In this document: positions 27,028 through 35,034 of the stretch, piece by piece
How the letters are laid out: the number at the start of each line of letters is the position of its first letter
Numbering within the stretch: the stretch's first letter is position 1
Assembly: GCA_020633555.1 (NCBI GenBank)
Contig: JACKDL010000036.1
Span: 1-53,707, forward strand
Direction: 5' to 3'
Source of the DNA: Myxococcales bacterium
GTDB lineage: Bacteria > Myxococcota_A > Bradymonadia > UBA7976 > UBA1532
DNA length: 53,707 bases
Translations under genes and position numbers: made by a program
Notes under the pieces: model-generated
The model's database searches: none
Seen by the model: the letters and a program-made list of their open reading frames with translations, nothing else
What the model was told of the DNA's origin: nothing

Positions 27028-27720
27028 TCAGTTGGCCGGGGCGTGGGTCGAGGCCCACACGCCCAAGAGGGGACCGCCGCCGGTGACCAGCGCCTTGTCC
27101 ACCTGCACCACCAGGGCCATGGTGTTGGCGCCCGCGAGGGTGTCGCTCGCGCCGTCCTGGCCGCCCGCCAGCAGGCCCACCAGGACCGCCGACGTGGCCT
27201 CGTCCAAGGCGGGGCAGCCCGCCGCGTCGAACTGCAGGTTGGGGGCTGCCTCGATCACCGCGCCCACGGCGGCCTGGAAGCCCGCCAGCTCCATGAAGAA
27301 GGGGTCGTCGCGCAGGCCGGCGAAGACCTTCAGCGCGCCGCTCTCGCTGGCGATGCCGGCGGGGTCGCTCGGCGCCCCGGTGACGTACTCGTCGCCCGCC
27401 CAGCACTCGATGTTCGTCGCGTCGTAGAACTTGCAGAGGATGGTGGTCTCGCTCTGCTCGCCCCCGTAGGCCATCCCCGAGTTCACGTGGAAGGCATAGA
27501 TCACCGAGTCGGACCACTGGGTGTCCACGCTGGCGAAGGGCGACAGCGTGATGATCAGGTTCAGCTTGTCGGCCTCGGGCGTCATCCAGGCGTACAGATC
27601 GGCGATGTCGGCCAGCGGCTCGGCGGCCGTGGCCGGCGAGTCGGCGTGATCCGCCGCCCAGGTGGGCGCCGCCACGCCCAGCGACAGGGCGGTGGTGGCC
27701 AAAAGCGTGCGCAACTTCAT
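27028..27720 (-). CDS. DUF4331-like secreted protein (N-terminal half)
   Basis: 230 residues, Sec signal MKLRTLLATTALSLGVAAPTWA, then ADHADSPATAAEPLADIADLYAWM. HxDSP and DI.DLYAW are the diagnostic opening of DUF4331 proteins, which usually run to about 450-500 residues. Here the protein is half that length and the following lipoprotein (39 nt on) resembles the other half, so the family appears split between two genes. Two single Cys pairs (ILCKFYDATNIECW) are present. Secreted; biochemical function unknown. Confidence 0.83.
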   Translation of the reverse strand: MKLRTLLATTALSLGVAAPTWAADHADSPATAAEPLADIADLYAWMTPEADKLNLIITLSPFASVDTQWSDSVIYAFHVNSGMAYGGEQSETTILCKFYDATNIECWAGDEYVTGAPSDPAGIASESGALKVFAGLRDDPFFMELAGFQAAVGAVIEAAPNLQFDAAGCPALDEATSAVLVGLLAGGQDGASDTLAGANTMALVVQVDKALVTGGGPLLGVWASTHAPAN

Positions 27721-27811
27721 GGGCTTCTCCCCCGTTCGGGTGTTCGGCGGGGTCATGCACCCCGCGCGTGGACGGACCGCCGCTCCTCTCCCAGGGCGCT
27801 GCGACCGTGTC

Positions 27812-27824
27812 AGTTGACTCAACT
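27812..27824. promoter_or_regulatory. Palindrome AGTTGA-C-TCAACT in a divergent intergenic region
   Basis: Six-base perfect arms around one base, about 90 bases upstream of the DUF4331 start and about 118 upstream of the small lipoprotein. A plausible operator between divergent genes. No promoter hexamers are convincing here. Confidence 0.3.
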
Positions 27825-27852
27825 CTGGTTCGATGTGGCCGTCACCTGCGGT

Positions 27853-27886
27853 CCAAGGGACCCTCGACCCCTCCGGGGTCCCTTGG
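27853..27886. repeat. Strong inverted repeat, 11-bp perfect arms
   Basis: Arms CCAAGGGACCC (27853-27863) and GGGTCCCTTGG (27876-27886) enclose a 12-base loop. It lies in the 221-base gap between the divergent DUF4331 and small lipoprotein genes. There is no T-run on either side. As neither flanking gene ends here, a simple terminator is an odd fit; an operator, a leader hairpin for the 27942 gene, or an insulator is more likely. Confidence 0.55.
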
Positions 27887-27941
27887 CATCCGACCCGACA
27901 CCGGGTACACCGGCGCCGGACGGATGAACTGCGAGGTGACG

Positions 27942-28232
27942 ATGATCCGCGCCGCGGGTTGGTTGCTCTGGATTGCGATCTTGTCCGGTTGCGGGCGCGA
28001 CAGCGGGCGCGGCGAGACCTGCCAGCGCACGGACGACTGCGCGGAGCCCATGCGCTGTGTGCGCTTCACCTGCGTGGATCCGAACCCGGTGGCGCCCCCC
28101 GACGCGCCCGCCACGCACCCCGGGGTGCGTCACGCGGCAGAGGGCCACGCCCACCCGCAGGCGGCGCCGCCCACCTCCCCGCCCATCGCCACGCCCAGCG
28201 GCGCACCCAGCGATCCGGCGCTGGGTCACTGA
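27942..28232 (+). CDS. Small Cys-containing lipoprotein
   Basis: 96 residues. Signal MIRAAGWLLWIAILSGC (lipobox LSGC), then two Cys pairs (GETCQRTDDCAEPMRCVRFTC) in the style of short myxobacterial Cys-knot segments, then a Pro/Ala/His-rich unstructured tail. GAGG lies just upstream of the ATG. An in-frame ATG six codons earlier is an alternative start. The stop is 10 nt from the stop of the convergent J-domain gene. No function known. Confidence 0.75.
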   Translation: MIRAAGWLLWIAILSGCGRDSGRGETCQRTDDCAEPMRCVRFTCVDPNPVAPPDAPATHPGVRHAAEGHAHPQAAPPTSPPIATPSGAPSDPALGH

Positions 28233-28242
28233 CCGGCTGACC

Positions 28243-29394
28243 TCAGGCCGGCAGCCGCGCCAGCGCGGCCTGGGCCTCGGCATCGGCCGCGGTCAGGGCG
28301 GCGTGCACGGCCGTCGGGGCGGCGGCCCGCACCGCCGCGGCCACCGTCGCCAGCCGTGCCATCAGCGCGTCGGCCGTGGGCAACAGCCCCGCCAGCGCCT
28401 CCCAGGCCGCCCGCGTCTCGGCCAGCGCCCCGTTGGCCTCGGCCACCACCGCCTCGCCCGTGAGCTGCTCGCTCTCGATGCGTGCCGCCTCGACCACCAG
28501 CGTACGGGCGCGCTCCACGTTGCGCCGGGCGGCGATGCGGCCCTCCTCGTTGGCGCTGGCGGCCTCGACCCGGGCCAGACCGGCGGCCCGCGCGGCGGCC
28601 ACCACGGCCTGCTCGACGGGCGGCGCGGCGGCCTCGACCCCGGCCCGCAGCCGCCGGGCCGCCTGGCCGCTGTTGCGCCGCTCCACCCGGGCCTTGCCCT
28701 CGCAGGCGGACAGGGCGCGCTGGGCCCGGCTGGCCCGCCGCTCCGCCTCGCCCAGGGCATGCACGGCAGCGTCCACCGCGGCCTGGCAGGCCTTGGCCAC
28801 CCCGTTCAGCAGCCCCGGCGACACGTCGTGCACGGCGGCCTGGGCGTCGGCAGTCGCCTGGGCCCGGCCGCGGGGCGAGCGGGCCCGCTCGGCGGCCGCC
28901 ACCGCCCGCAGCACGGGGGCCAGCAGGCGGTCGTGGATGAGCGCAGCGGGCTCGGCGCTCAGGGCGGCGTGGGCGGCCTGCGCGCCCCGCAGGGCCCGCT
29001 CGAGGGTGGCCAGCGCGTCCAGGCCCGCGGCCCGCTCGGCGGTCACCCGCCGCCGGGCCCGGGTGAAGGCGCGGGCGTCGTTGCGCCAGCGCCGCACCTT
29101 GGTGTGGGCGGTGCCCACGGCCACCTTGGCCACCCGCAGGGCGTCGTGGGCGTCGGGGGCCTCGCCCACCCGGGCGGCCGCCACGGCCTCGCGGCCGGCG
29201 CGGTCGCGCTTCACCGCGGCGTAGGCCTCGTTCAGGGCCTTGGCGGCGGCCTCGGCGGCGGCCACGGCGGCCTCGCCCTCGGCGGCCACCAGATCGGGGT
29301 GCGCCGCCCGGATCTTGGCGCGGTACGCCGCCTTCAGGGCCGCGTCGTCGCAGTCCCGGGGCACGCCCAGCAGCAGGTAGGGATCGGCGCTCAC
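28243..29394 (-). CDS. J-domain protein with long Ala-rich helical region
   Basis: 383 residues from GTG 29394; no in-frame alternative keeps the domain whole. Residues 1-65 form a J domain: DPYLLLGVPRDCDDAALKAAYRAKIRAAHPD with the invariant HPD at 32-34, needed to stimulate DnaK ATPase. The remaining 300 residues are almost entirely Ala/Arg/Glu-rich helix, likely coiled coil, without the Gly/Phe or zinc regions of DnaJ. It is therefore a class C co-chaperone with an unknown client. It lies 57 nt after the aldo/keto reductase gene. Confidence 0.88.
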   Translation of the reverse strand: MSADPYLLLGVPRDCDDAALKAAYRAKIRAAHPDLVAAEGEAAVAAAEAAAKALNEAYAAVKRDRAGREAVAAARVGEAPDAHDALRVAKVAVGTAHTKVRRWRNDARAFTRARRRVTAERAAGLDALATLERALRGAQAAHAALSAEPAALIHDRLLAPVLRAVAAAERARSPRGRAQATADAQAAVHDVSPGLLNGVAKACQAAVDAAVHALGEAERRASRAQRALSACEGKARVERRNSGQAARRLRAGVEAAAPPVEQAVVAAARAAGLARVEAASANEEGRIAARRNVERARTLVVEAARIESEQLTGEAVVAEANGALAETRAAWEALAGLLPTADALMARLATVAAAVRAAAPTAVHAALTAADAEAQAALARLPA

Positions 29395-29451
29395 CGCAGC
29401 AGGATGGTCACAGGGCTCGGCCCGTCGCCACCGCCCAGCGCACGGGCACGC

Positions 29452-30474
29452 TCAGCGGTCCAGGCGCTTGCGCTGGGGGCCCAGCACCTGGTTGGCCACG
29501 TAGCCCCAGCTCAGGAAGTCGTGGGGGAAGCCCAGCTTGATGCCGCTGGCGGTGTCCAGGGTCTCCAGGTGCTCGGCCGCCAGGGTCCAGTCCACGGCGC
29601 CCAGGCTCTCTTGGAGCTGCGCCGCCGTGCGGGCGCCCACGATGGGGATGGCGCCGTGGGCGCGCACCCAGTTCAGGGCCACCTGGGTGGCGGGCTTGCC
29701 GGTGGCCTCGGCCACGGCGTCCACGGCGCGGGCGATGGCCAGGTTGCGCTCGGTGACGCGGTAGTTGTTGGCGCGGGCGGCGTCCACCGCGGTGCCGTCG
29801 CGCTCGGCGGTGGTGTACTTGCCCGTCAACAGGCCACCGCCCAGCGGGGCCCAGGCCAGCACGGGCAGGTCCAGCGCCGCCGCCATCGGCGTCAGCTCGC
29901 GCTCGCCCGTGCGCTCGATGAGGCTGTACTCCATCTGCACGGCCGTGAAGGGCGTCTGGCCGCGCAGCTCGGCCACGGTGTTGCAGCGGGCCACCACCCA
30001 GGCGGGGGTGTCGCTGACCGCCACGTGCAGCACCTTGCCCTGGCGCACCACGTCGTCCAGGGCCCGCATGAGCTCCTGGGGCTGCACCGTGAAGTCCCAG
30101 GCGTGCACCCACAGCAGATCCACGTAGTCCGTGGCCAGCCGCTTCAGGCTGCTCTCCACCGCGCGGCGCAGGTTCTTCTTGTGGTTGCCCGCGGCGTTCA
30201 GGTCGTCGTCGCGGGTGGCCAGGGTGTACTTGGTGCCCACCACGAAGCGGTCGCGATCGGGGCCGATGAGCTCGCCCACGATGCGCTCGCTCTCGCCGTC
30301 GGTGTACTTGTTCGCCGTGTCGATGAAGTTCCCGCCGGCCTCGACGAACGCGTCGAACATGGCTCGGCAGGCGTCCAAATCGCCGCCCCAGCCCCAGGCG
30401 GTGCCGAAGGTCATGGTGCCCAGGCACAGCTCGCTGACCCGCAGCCCGCTGGGGCCCAACCGCTTGTAGCGCAT
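29452..30474 (-). CDS. Aldo/keto reductase
   Basis: 340 residues; CAGGAG 7 nt before ATG 30474. The AKR tetrad is in place: Asp and Tyr in NFIDTANKYTDGESE, Lys in FVVGTKYT, and His in LLWVHAWD. The NADPH-binding C-terminal part has LPVLAWAPLGGGLLTGKY and AIPIVGARTAAQLQESLGAVDW. This is the potassium-channel-beta/YajO/GSP69 type branch of TIM-barrel NADPH-dependent carbonyl reductases. It is transcribed away from the VOC gene, with a 121-nt divergent gap. The substrate cannot be deduced. Confidence 0.95.
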   Translation of the reverse strand: MRYKRLGPSGLRVSELCLGTMTFGTAWGWGGDLDACRAMFDAFVEAGGNFIDTANKYTDGESERIVGELIGPDRDRFVVGTKYTLATRDDDLNAAGNHKKNLRRAVESSLKRLATDYVDLLWVHAWDFTVQPQELMRALDDVVRQGKVLHVAVSDTPAWVVARCNTVAELRGQTPFTAVQMEYSLIERTGERELTPMAAALDLPVLAWAPLGGGLLTGKYTTAERDGTAVDAARANNYRVTERNLAIARAVDAVAEATGKPATQVALNWVRAHGAIPIVGARTAAQLQESLGAVDWTLAAEHLETLDTASGIKLGFPHDFLSWGYVANQVLGPQRKRLDR

Positions 30475-30522
30475 GCGTCGACTCCTGTGGTTCCGCGGGA
30501 GGGTGACACGGTGGCCGCCCCC

Positions 30523-30551
30523 TTGACAGAGGCTCGCGCGCGGGCTATGCC
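30523..30551 (+). promoter_or_regulatory. Sigma-70-type promoter for the VOC gene
   Basis: Perfect -35 TTGACA (30523-30528), 17-bp spacer, -10 TATGCC (30546-30551, TAT conserved). The predicted transcription start near 30558 leaves a leader of about 38 nt before ATG 30596. This is among the clearest promoters in the window. Confidence 0.5.
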
Positions 30552-30595
30552 ACGGGCCGGGCGAGGGACCGCCCCCAACCTTCACGAGGATGACC

Positions 30596-31354
30596 ATGAG
30601 CGAGACGTTCCGTCGGGGCCACATCGTGTGGCGCGAGCTGATGACCCCCGACGCCCCGGCCAGCCAGGCGTTCTACCAGGGCCTGGTGGGCTGGAAGTAC
30701 GAGAGCATGCCCATGCCCGGTGGGGGCGAGTACCTGATGTACGGCGACGCCCAGGGCATGCTGGGCGGTGTGGTGCAGATGACCGCCGAGATGGGTGGCC
30801 ACCCGCCGCACTGGATGCCGTACGTGAGCGTCGAGGACGTGGCGGCCTGCGTGGCCCGCGCCAAGGCGGCCGGCGGCACCATCGGCGTCGGGCCCATGGA
30901 CATCGGCCCCGGCGTCTTCGCGGTCATCGGCGATCCGCAGGGCGCCTGGATCACCGCGTGGTCGGGCAAGGGCGGCGACGGTGAGGCGCGGGACATGGCC
31001 ACCATGGGCCCGGGCGGCTTCTGCTGGGACACGCTGAACACCTCGGACCCCAAGGCCGCCGCGGCCTTCTACGGCGAGGTCTTCGGTTGGCAGGTCGGTG
31101 ACTTCCAGGGCAACACCACGCTGCTGGCCAACGACATGGCCATCGCCGACGTGCAGCCGGCACCGCCCGGGGTCCCCGCCTTCTGGCTGTGTCATCTGGT
31201 GGTGGCCGAGCTGGACGAGGCGGTGGCGACCACCGTGGGTCAGGGCGGCGCCCAGCTCATGCCCCCCATGGATGTGCCCACGGTCGGGCAGTTCAGCGTG
31301 GTGCGCGATCCGCAGGGCGCCGTGGTGTCGCTGTTCGTGCCGCAGTTCGGCTGA
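30596..31354 (+). CDS. VOC-superfamily (glyoxalase/dioxygenase-like) protein, two domains
   Basis: 252 residues. Two consecutive VOC modules: about 8-120 (HIVWRELMTPDAPASQAFYQGLVGWKYE ... GVFAVIGDPQGAWITAW) and about 135-250 (GFCWDTLNTSDPKAAAAFYGEVFGWQV ... FSVVRDPQGAVVSLFVP). Such tandem proteins are often 27-kDa antigen/CFP30B-like with unknown reaction. The start is the second ATG (30596), because GAGG is 6 nt from it and overlaps the first ATG (30590). A good -35/-10 lies upstream. Confidence 0.92.
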   Translation: MSETFRRGHIVWRELMTPDAPASQAFYQGLVGWKYESMPMPGGGEYLMYGDAQGMLGGVVQMTAEMGGHPPHWMPYVSVEDVAACVARAKAAGGTIGVGPMDIGPGVFAVIGDPQGAWITAWSGKGGDGEARDMATMGPGGFCWDTLNTSDPKAAAAFYGEVFGWQVGDFQGNTTLLANDMAIADVQPAPPGVPAFWLCHLVVAELDEAVATTVGQGGAQLMPPMDVPTVGQFSVVRDPQGAVVSLFVPQFG

Positions 31355-31435
31355 TCGCCGGGCCCGGCTGACCACTCCCGCTGCCCGGCAACTTCACTGG
31401 CCAGGGCGGCGTCCCATCACCACAAGGTGACACCC

Positions 31436-31452
31436 CTGGCACACCCGGTGCA
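31436..31452 (+). promoter_or_regulatory. Sigma-54 (-24/-12) promoter candidate for the PLD lipoprotein gene
   Basis: CTGGCAC (31436-31442) and GTGCA (31448-31452) match the -24/-12 consensus with the GG and GC dinucleotides exactly 12 bases apart, as required for RpoN. One mismatch (G for T in TTGCA). The predicted start near 31463 gives a 35-nt leader to ATG 31498. RpoN promoters are frequent in myxobacteria; an enhancer-binding site was not identified. Confidence 0.42.
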
Positions 31453-31497
31453 TTGTGTGGCTGGTCTGGTTCGGATCGTCCGCCCTCTGGAGGCCCC

Positions 31498-33642
31498 ATG
31501 CGTCGCGCCCTCGTGCTCCTGCTCGCCCCTTGGCTCCTCGTCGCCTGCGACGACGGTGACCCGCAGGCCGCTGGTGGAGCGGCGGGCCCCGATCGCATCG
31601 AGTTCGCCGACTTCAAGGGCGATGGCCTGAACGACACCCCCAAGCTGGTGGACAGCGCCCTGGGGCGCGCGGGCGACAAGGGCCTGGCCCTGGAGCTGGT
31701 GGTCACTGACGTGTGGGGCCGCCTGCCCGACGCGCCCGGCACGGTGTCGCTGGTGCGCGGCGACGGCGCCTCGGTCACCCTCGAGGGCTACCTGCGGCCG
31801 GTGGTGTTGCGGCTGAGCCAGCCGGGCCAATACACCCTGAAGGCGGACCTGCCCGGCCACCACGCCGAGGCCTTCACCTTCGAGGTCAGCCGCGACCTGC
31901 ACTTCGTGCGCCCGGCCGAGCGCATCCGCCACTGGGCCCTGAGCCGCAGCGACCGCAGCTTCGGCGGCGATCCCCAGGCGGTCTACAGCCTGTACCTGGG
32001 CCTGGAGCACACCCTGTTCGCCGCCAGCGGCCCGGCCCCGCGCAAGGGCACCAGGCTTGAGCTGTTCGACAACGGCGCCGACGCCTGGGCCAGCGTGGCG
32101 CTGGACCTGAGCGAGGCCGTCGATCACACCCACATGTCCTTCTGGCTGGTGAAGGAAGACTTCGAGCTCACCCGCAGCGACGACTACCGGGCCGTGACCG
32201 AAGATGAGCGCTGGGACAACACCCTGTTGGGCTGGCTGGACAGCCTGCCGGGCACCCGGCGCCTGCTGCTGAACCAGTTCTGGGGCGAGAGCGACTTCAT
32301 CAACGACGTGGCCGTGCTGGACGACGGCCTGCAGGCGCGGGCCGAGGCCCGCGGCGACGACATCGAGATCGTCATGCAGCCCAACCTGACCGAGGTGCCC
32401 TACTACGACACCCTCGAGCTGCGCGACGACGAGTGGTCGTTCATCGACCGCCTGGTGGAGGCCAACCCCGACTTCGCCGAGCGCGACTTCGCCGACACCG
32501 AGGACGTGAAGCCCTCGGTGTACGACCGCGAGGTGCGCTGGAGCGACCTGCAGTCGGCGAGCTGGCACCAGAAGTTCCTCACGGTGGACGGCGTGGTGGG
32601 CTACCTGGGCGGCATGAACATGAACTACGCCGACTGGGATCGCAGCGCCCTGGAGATCTTCGACCCGCTGCGCGCGCCCATCGACGCCACCGCCGCCGAG
32701 CGCGACGCCATCGCCGCGGGCAAGGCCGACTCGGCCACGGGCCCCCGGCGCGACTACATGGTGCGGGTCGAGGGTCGCATCGTCGACGACCTGGAGGCCC
32801 TGTTCCAGAAGCGCTGGGATCTGGCCTTGAGCAAGCGCCAGGCCTACGCCGAGAACGGCACGCCCTTCAGCCGCACCGTGCCCCCCGATCTGCGCGGCGA
32901 CGTGCCCGGCAGCGAGGTGCAGCTCACGGTCACCACGCCCATGCCCTTCTGGGAGCACAGCATCCTCGAGGGCATGCGGCGGATGATCGAGAACGCCGAG
33001 CAGTTCATCTACATCGAGGACCAGTACTTCCGCGCGCCCCTGCTGAACGAGATCATCGAGCGGCGCATGCGCGAGGTGCCCGGCCTGCGGCTGGTGGTGG
33101 TGACCAAGCCCGTCGGCTACTGGGATCCGGGCCGTCGCTGGACCGCCGAGGCCCACAAGCGCTTCTACACCCGCTTCCCCAGCCGCTACGCGCTCTACCA
33201 GCTCCGCGCCCACGACATCCGCGAGGATGACGGCGAGATGGTGGCCCGGTTCGCCGACGTGGACGTGCACAGCAAGATGCTCATCGTCGACGACGCGGTG
33301 ATGAACGTGGGCTCCGCCAACAAGAACAACCGCGGCCTGATCTATGAGGGCGAGGCCAACCTGCTCATCCACGACGCGGCCTGGGTGAAGGCCGAGCGGG
33401 TGAAGATCTTCCAGCGGCTGGTGGGCGCCACCTACGCCGACCGGGTCGAGGACTTCGACGACGCCTGGGCCCTGTTCCAGACCCTGGCCGAGATCAACCA
33501 GACCACCTGGGAGCGCTGGGACGACCGCGGCTTCGACGTGGACGTGGAAGACTACTCCGACGACCTGGCCCCCGAAGGCCTGCTGTACCCGCTGGACGTG
33601 CCCTTCCGCTGGTGGTTCGACGTGGGCCCCGACTTCGCCTGA
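31498..33642 (+). CDS. Phospholipase D-family lipoprotein
   Basis: 714 residues. GGAGG 5 nt before ATG 31498. Lipoprotein signal MRRALVLLLAPWLLVAC. Residues about 25-150 are a beta domain. Two HKD motifs mark the PLD superfamily: H357-K359-D364 (WHQKFLTVD) and H591-K593-D598 (VHSKMLIVD), each followed by an NxxxxxD/N-like tail (GGMNMNYADWD; VGSANKNNRG). In two-HKD enzymes both motifs join in one active site that cleaves phosphodiesters by a phospho-His intermediate. Being lipid-anchored outside the cytoplasm, it probably acts on lipids, possibly of other cells. The long insert between the motifs (about 400-560) is charged. Confidence 0.93.
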   Translation: MRRALVLLLAPWLLVACDDGDPQAAGGAAGPDRIEFADFKGDGLNDTPKLVDSALGRAGDKGLALELVVTDVWGRLPDAPGTVSLVRGDGASVTLEGYLRPVVLRLSQPGQYTLKADLPGHHAEAFTFEVSRDLHFVRPAERIRHWALSRSDRSFGGDPQAVYSLYLGLEHTLFAASGPAPRKGTRLELFDNGADAWASVALDLSEAVDHTHMSFWLVKEDFELTRSDDYRAVTEDERWDNTLLGWLDSLPGTRRLLLNQFWGESDFINDVAVLDDGLQARAEARGDDIEIVMQPNLTEVPYYDTLELRDDEWSFIDRLVEANPDFAERDFADTEDVKPSVYDREVRWSDLQSASWHQKFLTVDGVVGYLGGMNMNYADWDRSALEIFDPLRAPIDATAAERDAIAAGKADSATGPRRDYMVRVEGRIVDDLEALFQKRWDLALSKRQAYAENGTPFSRTVPPDLRGDVPGSEVQLTVTTPMPFWEHSILEGMRRMIENAEQFIYIEDQYFRAPLLNEIIERRMREVPGLRLVVVTKPVGYWDPGRRWTAEAHKRFYTRFPSRYALYQLRAHDIREDDGEMVARFADVDVHSKMLIVDDAVMNVGSANKNNRGLIYEGEANLLIHDAAWVKAERVKIFQRLVGATYADRVEDFDDAWALFQTLAEINQTTWERWDDRGFDVDVEDYSDDLAPEGLLYPLDVPFRWWFDVGPDFA

Positions 33643-33651
33643 TCCCTGCCC

Positions 33652-33681
33652 TCCGATGGGGGTCGCACCCGGCCCTCGGCC
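33652..33681. repeat. 30-bp element, copy A (left border of the sigma/Lon operon)
   Basis: Begins TCCGATGGGGGTCGC and matches 37571-37600 at 27 of 30 bases. It starts 10 nt after the PLD gene stop and ends 55 nt before the sigma-factor-like gene. Contains a small GGGT/ACCC stem. The inner T-A pair is a T-G pair in copy B, so the stem is kept. Confidence 0.65.
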
Positions 33682-33736
33682 TTGTCGCGGGGCCTTCGGT
33701 CTGCCAAGCTCCCGCCGGACGATCGGAGGGGCAACC

Positions 33737-34492
33737 ATGAGACCGGGCTCGGTCGACTTCGAGCAGGCGCGGGAGGGGCTCCTGCGCTGGTACGCGATGG
33801 CGGACCGTGCCGGGGCCGAACGCTTCGCTCGCTGGGCGGTGCCCAAGGCGCGGTGGATGGCCGAGCGCAGCGGAGCGCAGGACCCTGAGGACGCGGCGCA
33901 GATCGCCCTGGAGCGACTGCTCGACCGCGGGGCCCTGCGCGGCCAGAACGCCCACACCGAGGCGGGGCTGACCCAGATGCTCGACTGGCGGATCCGAGAC
34001 GCGGCCGATGCGCAGCGCCGGCGCCACCGGCGCCAGACGGGTCTGACGCAGACGGTGCAAAACCCCAAGGATAACACTGAGGCCGAGCGCGAGACCGTGG
34101 ACGCCGAGCACATCGCTATGCTCGAGGCTACCCGCCACGCCGAGCCCGCACACCAAGAGCGGCGGGTGCGCTGGGTCGAGTCCGCGCTGGCCGGGCTGAC
34201 CCCCACTGAGCGGCAAGCCCTGCTCGCCTACCACTGGAACTCGCTGAAGGGCCTCTCCACCGAGGCGGACGTGGCGGGCTTCACGGCGGCGTCGGGGCGC
34301 CCGCCGCTCGAGATCCAGGGCCTGCTCGTCCAGGTGGTCGACGGCGAATTTCGGACCTCGATCCGGGTGCTGTTCTCGGACACCCGGCTGGAGGCTGCCT
34401 TTGAGACCTGTCAGAACACCTACCAGCGACGGCGGCGGCGGGCGGAGCAGCGGCTGAGCGAGGCCGCGAAGGCGGCCGGAGGTGGACGATGA
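33737..34492 (+). CDS. ECF-like RNA polymerase sigma factor
   Basis: 251 residues. GGAGGGG lies 6 nt before ATG 33737. A region 2-like helix block runs about 48-100: DPEDAAQIALERLLDRGAL followed by LTQMLDWRIRDAADAQRRRHRR, the usual -10 binding pattern. After a charged linker (105-155), a region 4-like helix-turn-helix follows near 165-200 (LTPTERQALLAYHWNSLKGLSTEADVAGF). It is longer than typical ECF factors (about 190), with a C-terminal extension of about 45 residues rich in Arg. No anti-sigma with a membrane helix is adjacent. It overlaps the next gene by four bases (ATGA). Probably the transcriptional output of the four-gene unit. Confidence 0.75.
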   Translation: MRPGSVDFEQAREGLLRWYAMADRAGAERFARWAVPKARWMAERSGAQDPEDAAQIALERLLDRGALRGQNAHTEAGLTQMLDWRIRDAADAQRRRHRRQTGLTQTVQNPKDNTEAERETVDAEHIAMLEATRHAEPAHQERRVRWVESALAGLTPTERQALLAYHWNSLKGLSTEADVAGFTAASGRPPLEIQGLLVQVVDGEFRTSIRVLFSDTRLEAAFETCQNTYQRRRRRAEQRLSEAAKAAGGGR

Positions 34493-35034
34493 GTGAGGGC
34501 CTGTGGCCGTTTCGCTTCGGGGCACTGGCCGTCGACCCCATGCCCGCCTGGAGCCGCGCCGTGCATGTGCGCAAACACCTGCTGGCTCGCACCGAAGCCT
34601 GGTGGGAGATCACCGTGGCCGATCGCCCGACGCTGCTGGCCCATGCCGCGGCCTTCGAGGCGGCAGGCTTCCCGTGCGGCGGGGCCGCGCGGCCGGAGAG
34701 GCTGCCGCCGGCGTTGGAAGCGCGGGCGCGCGATCTGAACGATGGGCACTACGAGCCGGTGTATCGGCTGGCGCTGGAGCACTTCGCCGAGCGGCGGGTG
34801 GAGGTCGAGCCCCAACCGCCGTCGGACTTCATCCTGTTCGATCACGCGCAGGGGCTGGTGGTGGTGGTGTCGGAGGCGCGTCCGGGCCGGCCGTGGGTGG
34901 TGAAGACCGCCTACCGGCCCGACATCCCGTCCGGGGCCGGCGGCCGGGGGCGCGCGCGGGCGCTTGTCCGAAAGCAGCGTCGGGCCGCGTCTGTGGGCAT
35001 GATGTGTGATTCGACGACCGGAGGCGTGCGATGA
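34489..35034 (+). CDS. Unknown soluble protein, second gene of the sigma/Lon operon
   Basis: 181 residues; GGAGG 6 nt upstream, ATGA overlap with the sigma gene and another ATGA overlap with the next gene. Mixed alpha/beta, no signal or membrane helix. Segments such as SDFILFDHAQGLVVVVSEARPGRPWVVKTAYRP look like a small beta-sheet domain with a conserved C-terminal Arg/Lys-rich tail (RARALVRKQRRAAS). I do not recognise the family. Given size and place it could be an adaptor, an anti-sigma factor or a toxin-like effector. Codon use in this and the next two genes is less GC-biased than in the flanking genes. Confidence 0.7.
   Translation: MSEGLWPFRFGALAVDPMPAWSRAVHVRKHLLARTEAWWEITVADRPTLLAHAAAFEAAGFPCGGAARPERLPPALEARARDLNDGHYEPVYRLALEHFAERRVEVEPQPPSDFILFDHAQGLVVVVSEARPGRPWVVKTAYRPDIPSGAGGRGRARALVRKQRRAASVGMMCDSTTGGVR

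Noticed and set aside
27973..30984. Plus-strand open frame of about 1000 codons opposite the J-domain and aldo/keto reductase genes
   Set aside because: Shadow of two well-supported minus-strand genes; no recognisable domain.
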